The notes beneath the pieces were generated by a model. That model saw only the letters and a program-made list of their open reading frames with translations. It was not told where the DNA came from and ran no database searches. Of a stretch of DNA of 64,000 nucleotides, positions 60,809 through 64,000 are shown one piece after another (the first letter of the stretch is position 1; each line of letters begins with the position of its first letter). Origin of the DNA: Teichococcus oryzae. Its GTDB lineage: Bacteria > Pseudomonadota > Alphaproteobacteria > Acetobacterales > Acetobacteraceae. Position numbers and translations under genes: made by a program. The stretch lies in contig NZ_VUKA01000007.1 of NCBI RefSeq assembly GCF_008386565.1, forward strand, positions 73,369-137,368. The letters run 5' to 3'.

Positions 60809-62094
60809 CGCCTGGCACCATCACCCAGAAGATCCTGGCGGCGCATGCCGAGGAAGGCGCGGCGCGGCCCGGAGAGATCATCACGGTGCGCCCCGATGTG
60901 GTGCTGCTGAATGATGTGTCCGGCCCCCTTTCCTTTGAACAGTTCGAGGCCATGGGCGTCGCCGGACCTTTCGATCCGGACCGCATCGTGCTTGTCGCCG
61001 ACCATTTCGCGCCGGCCCCCAACGTCACCGCGGCCGGCGCCATCGCCATGACGCGCGATTTCGCCCGCCGGCATGGCATCTCCCACTACTACGATCCGGG
61101 CCGGGGCGGCATCGAGCACGCGCTGCTGGCGGAGCTGGGGCTGATCGGACATGGCGGCATCGTCTTCGGCGCCGACAGCCACACCTGCACCGCAGGCGCG
61201 TTCAACGGGCTGGGCATCGGCTTCGGCTCCACCGACCTGGCGGCCGCCATGGCCACGGGCCGGCTCTGGATGCGAGTGCCGGACAGCATCCGGGTGGAGC
61301 TGATTGGGGCGCCCGGTTCCTTCGTGACCGGCAAGGACGTGATCCTGGAGCTGATCCGCCGCATCGGCTCCGACGGCGCGGCCGAGGCCTCGCTGGAATT
61401 CGGCGGCTCTGGCCTCGCCGCCCTGTCGATGGATGAGCGCATGGCGGTGGCCAACATGGCGGTGGAAGCCGGCGCTGACATGTGCGTCTTCGAGGGGGAT
61501 GCCCATTCCGCCGCCGACATGGAGCGGCGCGGCATGGCGCCCGCCCCGGCGGTGATGCCGGATTCCGGCGCCGCCTACCGGGATCGCATCGTCATCGACC
61601 TGGCATCCCTGTCGCCCATGGTGGCGAAGCCGCCCTCTCCGGCGGCGGGCGTGCCGGTCGGCGCGCTGCGCGGGCAGCGGGTGGACCAGGTCTATGTCGG
61701 CAATTGCGCCAACGGCACCATGACCGACCTGCGGCAGGTGGCGGAGATGCTGCGCGGCCGGCGCGTTGCCGATGGCGTTCGCATGGTGGTGGTGCCAGCC
61801 ACCCAGGCCATCTGGCGCCAGGCCATGGCGGAAGGCCTGCTGGAGGTGATCGCCGCCGCCGGCGCCGCCGTGTCCACCCCCACCTGCGGCGCCTGCTTCG
61901 GCGGCCATATGGGCATTCTCGCGGCCGGCGAGACGGCGATCGCCACCACCAACCGCAATTATCGCGGCCGCATGGGCCATCCGGACAGCCAGGTCTTCCT
62001 GGCCAATGCCTGGGTCGCCGCCGCGGCGGCGGTGCGGGGCGAGATCGTGCCGCCGGAGGAGATCGCCGCCCTGATGCCGGAGCCCATCGCATGA
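60805..62094 (+). CDS. Aconitase-family dehydratase, large subunit (LeuC type)
   Basis: This 429-residue iron-sulfur hydro-lyase is of the isopropylmalate isomerase/homoaconitase type. Cluster ligands are visible: the Cys of GADSHTCTAGAFN (about residues 126-138) and the CxxC pair in TPTCGACFGGHMG (about 356-368). The ITQKILAAHAEEGAARPGE opening and GIEHALLAELGLIGHGG are also family-typical. It pairs with the small subunit encoded next, with a 4-nt overlap. True leucine synthesis is one option. The companion lyase and the LacI regulator point instead to catabolism of a methylated dicarboxylate such as 2,3-dimethylmalate or citramalate. Confidence 0.85.
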   Translation: MTPGTITQKILAAHAEEGAARPGEIITVRPDVVLLNDVSGPLSFEQFEAMGVAGPFDPDRIVLVADHFAPAPNVTAAGAIAMTRDFARRHGISHYYDPGRGGIEHALLAELGLIGHGGIVFGADSHTCTAGAFNGLGIGFGSTDLAAAMATGRLWMRVPDSIRVELIGAPGSFVTGKDVILELIRRIGSDGAAEASLEFGGSGLAALSMDERMAVANMAVEAGADMCVFEGDAHSAADMERRGMAPAPAVMPDSGAAYRDRIVIDLASLSPMVAKPPSPAAGVPVGALRGQRVDQVYVGNCANGTMTDLRQVAEMLRGRRVADGVRMVVVPATQAIWRQAMAEGLLEVIAAAGAAVSTPTCGACFGGHMGILAAGETAIATTNRNYRGRMGHPDSQVFLANAWVAAAAAVRGEIVPPEEIAALMPEPIA

Positions 62095-62597
62095 GCCTGC
62101 AATACGAGGGTCTCGTCCACCGCCTGGGCGACGAGATCAACACCGACGTGATCCTGCCCGGCCGCTACCTGGCCCTGCGCCGGCCCGAGGAACTGGGGCG
62201 GCACTGCCTGGAAGGCCTGGACCCCGGCTTTGCCGGACGCGTGCGGCCGGGCGACATCCTGGCGGTGGGGCGCAATTTCGGCTGCGGCTCCTCCCGCGAG
62301 CATGCGGTGATCGCGCTGAAGGCCGCCGGCATCGCCGCCATCGTGGCGCACAGCGCGGCGCGCATCTTCTTCCGCAACGCCATCAATCTTGGCCTGCCGG
62401 TGATCCTCTGCCCGGAGGCCGCGGCGGCGCTTCGCGAAGGCGCCCTCGCCCGCGTGTCCCTTCCCGGCTCCCTGACCGCCCCCCTGGTGGTGCAGGATGG
62501 CCGCGAATGGCAGGGTGCGCCGCTGGGGAGCGAGGTGGAGGCGATCCTCGCCGCCGGCGGGCTGGTGCCGCGCGTGCGCCAGACCCTCGCCGCCTGA
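62091..62597 (+). CDS. Aconitase-family dehydratase, small subunit (LeuD type)
   Basis: This 168-residue swivel-domain subunit has the family start LGDEINTDVILPGRYLALRR (about residues 12-31) and the active-site GRNFGCGSSREHAVIALKAA (about 60-79). It completes the LeuC-type enzyme, and the 4-nt overlap with the large subunit assures equal synthesis. The loop that sets substrate choice in this family (YLRPM-like in IPMI) reads PGRYLALRRPEE here. That is a useful position for specificity modelling, but I cannot name the substrate. Next comes a lyase gene 31 bp later. Confidence 0.85.
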   Translation: MSLQYEGLVHRLGDEINTDVILPGRYLALRRPEELGRHCLEGLDPGFAGRVRPGDILAVGRNFGCGSSREHAVIALKAAGIAAIVAHSAARIFFRNAINLGLPVILCPEAAAALREGALARVSLPGSLTAPLVVQDGREWQGAPLGSEVEAILAAGGLVPRVRQTLAA

Positions 62598-62628
62598 GAC
62601 AAGCAATCCGCAAAGGACGTATCCGCAC

Positions 62629-63519
62629 ATGGCTGATCCCCGCCTGAAGGCCGCGCTGGCCGCCAAGCAGTTCATCGTCGCCCCCGGCATCTTCGACATG
62701 ATCTCCGCCCGCGTGGCGGACCGCATGGGCTTCAACGCGCTCTATGCCACAGGCTATGGCACGGTGGCCTCGCATCTGGGCGTGCCCGATGCCGGCATCG
62801 CCACCTTCACCGACATGGTCAGCCGCATGGGCCGCTTCGCCCAGGGTTGCAGCACCCCGGTGATCTGCGATGCCGACACCGGCTATGGCGGGCTGCTGAA
62901 CGTGCGCCACACCGTGATGGGCTACGAGGCCGCCGGCGTCACGGCCATCCAGCTCGAGGACCAGGAAGTGCCGAAGAAGTGCGGCCACACCCCGGGCCGC
63001 CGCGTCATCCCAGCCGAGGAGATGGCGCTGAAGATCGAGGTGGCCGTCGAGGCTCGCAAGAGCGAGGATTTCCTGATCATCGCCCGCACCGATGCCCGCA
63101 CTTCCCTGGGCCTGGACGAGGCGATCCGCCGCGGCAAGCTGTACCAGAAGGCCGGTGCCGACATCGTCTTCATCGAGAGCCCCGAGAGCGAGGACGAGAT
63201 GAAGCGCATCGGCCAGGAGATCGACGCGCCGCTGCTGGCCAACAACGTCGATGGCGGCGGCCGCACGCCGATCCTGTCGGCCGAGAAGCTGGCCTCCTTC
63301 GGCTACAACATCGCGATCTATCCGGCGCTGGGCTTCCTCACCATGGCGGCGGCGCTGGAGCGTTCCTACGCCCATCTGCTGCGGAACGGCGACAGCAACG
63401 GCCTGCCCGAAGGCGTGCTCTACGATTTCGGCAAGATGAACGAGCTGATGGGCTTCCCGGAAGTGTGGGATTTCGACAAGCGCTGGGCGCGGCCCGAGCC
63501 GCAGCGCGCGGCCGAGTGA
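62629..63519 (+). CDS. Isocitrate lyase/PEP mutase family lyase
   Basis: This 296-residue TIM-barrel lyase shows the family opening PGIFDMISARVADRMGFNAL, metal-binding ICDADTGYGG, and the catalytic KKCGH (in VPKKCGHTPGRR), which is shared by isocitrate, methylisocitrate and 2,3-dimethylmalate lyases. The later ARTDARTSLGLDEAIRRGKL and FIESPESEDEM also fit. It lacks the phosphonomutase-type replacement of the Cys loop, so cleavage of a 2-hydroxy acid is expected. In Eubacterium barkeri a homologous lyase (Dml) works with a LeuCD-like dehydratase (DmdAB) to yield propionate and pyruvate. This order suggests the same logic here. AAAGGA lies 9 nt or so before ATG 62629. Confidence 0.88.
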   Translation: MADPRLKAALAAKQFIVAPGIFDMISARVADRMGFNALYATGYGTVASHLGVPDAGIATFTDMVSRMGRFAQGCSTPVICDADTGYGGLLNVRHTVMGYEAAGVTAIQLEDQEVPKKCGHTPGRRVIPAEEMALKIEVAVEARKSEDFLIIARTDARTSLGLDEAIRRGKLYQKAGADIVFIESPESEDEMKRIGQEIDAPLLANNVDGGGRTPILSAEKLASFGYNIAIYPALGFLTMAAALERSYAHLLRNGDSNGLPEGVLYDFGKMNELMGFPEVWDFDKRWARPEPQRAAE

Positions 63520-63596
63520 GCCAGCCGTCGACAGGCAAGCGGGCGGGCGCGGCGGAGACCGCGCCGCCAAACATGAACGGGAAGAAAGGAAGCTCC

Positions 63597-64000
63597 ATGA
63601 CAACGACCTTCAGCCTGACCCGCCGGAGCCTCGGCGGGCTGGCGGCCGGGCTGCTCGCGACCCCTGCCCTGGCCTCGGGTGCCGCCGCCTGGCCGGACCG
63701 GCCGGTGCGCATGATCGTGCCCTTCGGCGCCGGCGGCGCGGTGGACACGCTGGCGCGGCTGTTCTCCCAGCGCTTCTCCGAATTCGCCAACGGCCAGACA
63801 CTTGTTGTTGAGAACCGGTCAGGCGCGGGCGGCATGGTGGCGGGCACCTACACCAACACCCAGCCGGCCGATGGCTACACACTGATGATGGCCGATGTCG
63901 GCGCCAATGTGGTGGGCAAGGAGCTGAACCCGAAGCTCCCCTACGATCCCATGACCGGCTTCACGCCGATCATGCAGGGCGCCATCCTGCATGCCGTGCT
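63597..64000 (+). CDS. Tripartite tricarboxylate transporter binding protein (Bug family), truncated by window end
   Basis: The first 134 residues of a second Bug-family protein are present. Signal peptide TRRSLGGLAAGLLATPALAS leads to WPDRPVRMIVPFGAGGAVDT, LVVENRSGAGGMVAGTYTNT and PADGYTLMMADVG, all family marks. AAAGGAAG lies 6-7 nt before ATG 63597. The frame stays open to the end of the window. It follows the lyase gene by 77 bp on the same strand and probably provides carboxylate capture for this operon. It differs in sequence from the Bug protein at 57248, so the two are not duplicates. Confidence 0.9.
   Translation, partial: MTTTFSLTRRSLGGLAAGLLATPALASGAAAWPDRPVRMIVPFGAGGAVDTLARLFSQRFSEFANGQTLVVENRSGAGGMVAGTYTNTQPADGYTLMMADVGANVVGKELNPKLPYDPMTGFTPIMQGAILHAV

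Noticed and set aside
1-64000. CRISPR arrays, rRNA, tRNA genes or insertion sequences
   Set aside because: I found no regular repeat-spacer pattern, no tRNA-like cloverleaf that I could support, no rRNA blocks and no transposase. tRNA detection by eye is limited and would need a covariance-model scan.

Overview
The window is GC-rich, densely packed alphaproteobacterial chromosome. Three things point to the Acetobacteraceae, of the Roseomonas or Roseococcus kind: a full hopanoid locus, a membrane PQQ glucose dehydrogenase, and several orphan solute-binding proteins (tripartite-tricarboxylate 'Bug' type and family 5 peptide type). This placement is inferred from gene content, since no rRNA gene is present. 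I saw no tRNA, rRNA, CRISPR array, prophage or intact insertion sequence.

Layout. 1-4054: the tail of an upstream gene, an HpaC-type flavin reductase, a 21-codon ORF behind a perfect 14-nt complement of the 16S rRNA 3' end and closed by a strong terminator, then a molybdate operon (modABC plus a one-domain ModE-like regulator). 4257-16614: the hopanoid locus. hpnA-B-C-D-E-shc are joined by 4-nt overlaps and followed by hpnG. hpnH is convergent, hpnN divergent from hpnH, and hpnM convergent with hpnN. Together they make squalene from farnesyl diphosphate (HpnD, C, E), cyclise it (Shc), extend the side chain (HpnH, G) and move the lipid to the outer membrane (HpnN, probably HpnM). 16795-28832: housekeeping and accessory genes (family 5 binding protein, drug efflux MFS, Gcd, an EEP hydrolase coupled to a membrane protein, an SDR without catalytic Tyr/Lys, a D,D-carboxypeptidase, a decayed ccdAB module, MscL, an SH3 lipoprotein, DoxX).

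29009-35654: an ATP-dependent hydantoinase/oxoprolinase pair (hyuA/hyuB type) with a family 5 binding protein and an SDR, then a DUF882 peptidase. 36067-39341: a D-2-hydroxyacid dehydrogenase facing a three-gene coupled operon of tyrosine recombinase, unknown protein and ScpA. 39508-43265: a sulfate/thiosulfate ABC transporter. 43266-49924: another family 5 binding protein, a branched-chain-type ABC transporter with a fused permease-ATPase and no binding protein, and a LysR regulator. 50033-57205: a DapA-like aldolase/dehydratase divergent from the LysR gene, a small coiled-coil protein, an MBL hydrolase, a hexapeptide acyltransferase, a histidine phosphatase coupled to NAD(P)HX dehydratase, a glutamine amidotransferase and isovaleryl-CoA dehydrogenase.

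57248-64000 looks like a branched-dicarboxylate catabolic island: two Bug proteins, a ketopantoate-reductase-like enzyme, a LacI regulator with a likely operator, an aconitase-family two-subunit dehydratase (LeuC/LeuD type) and an isocitrate-lyase/PEP-mutase family lyase. The order resembles a 2,3-dimethylmalate or citramalate-type dehydratase-lyase route, but the substrate is inference.
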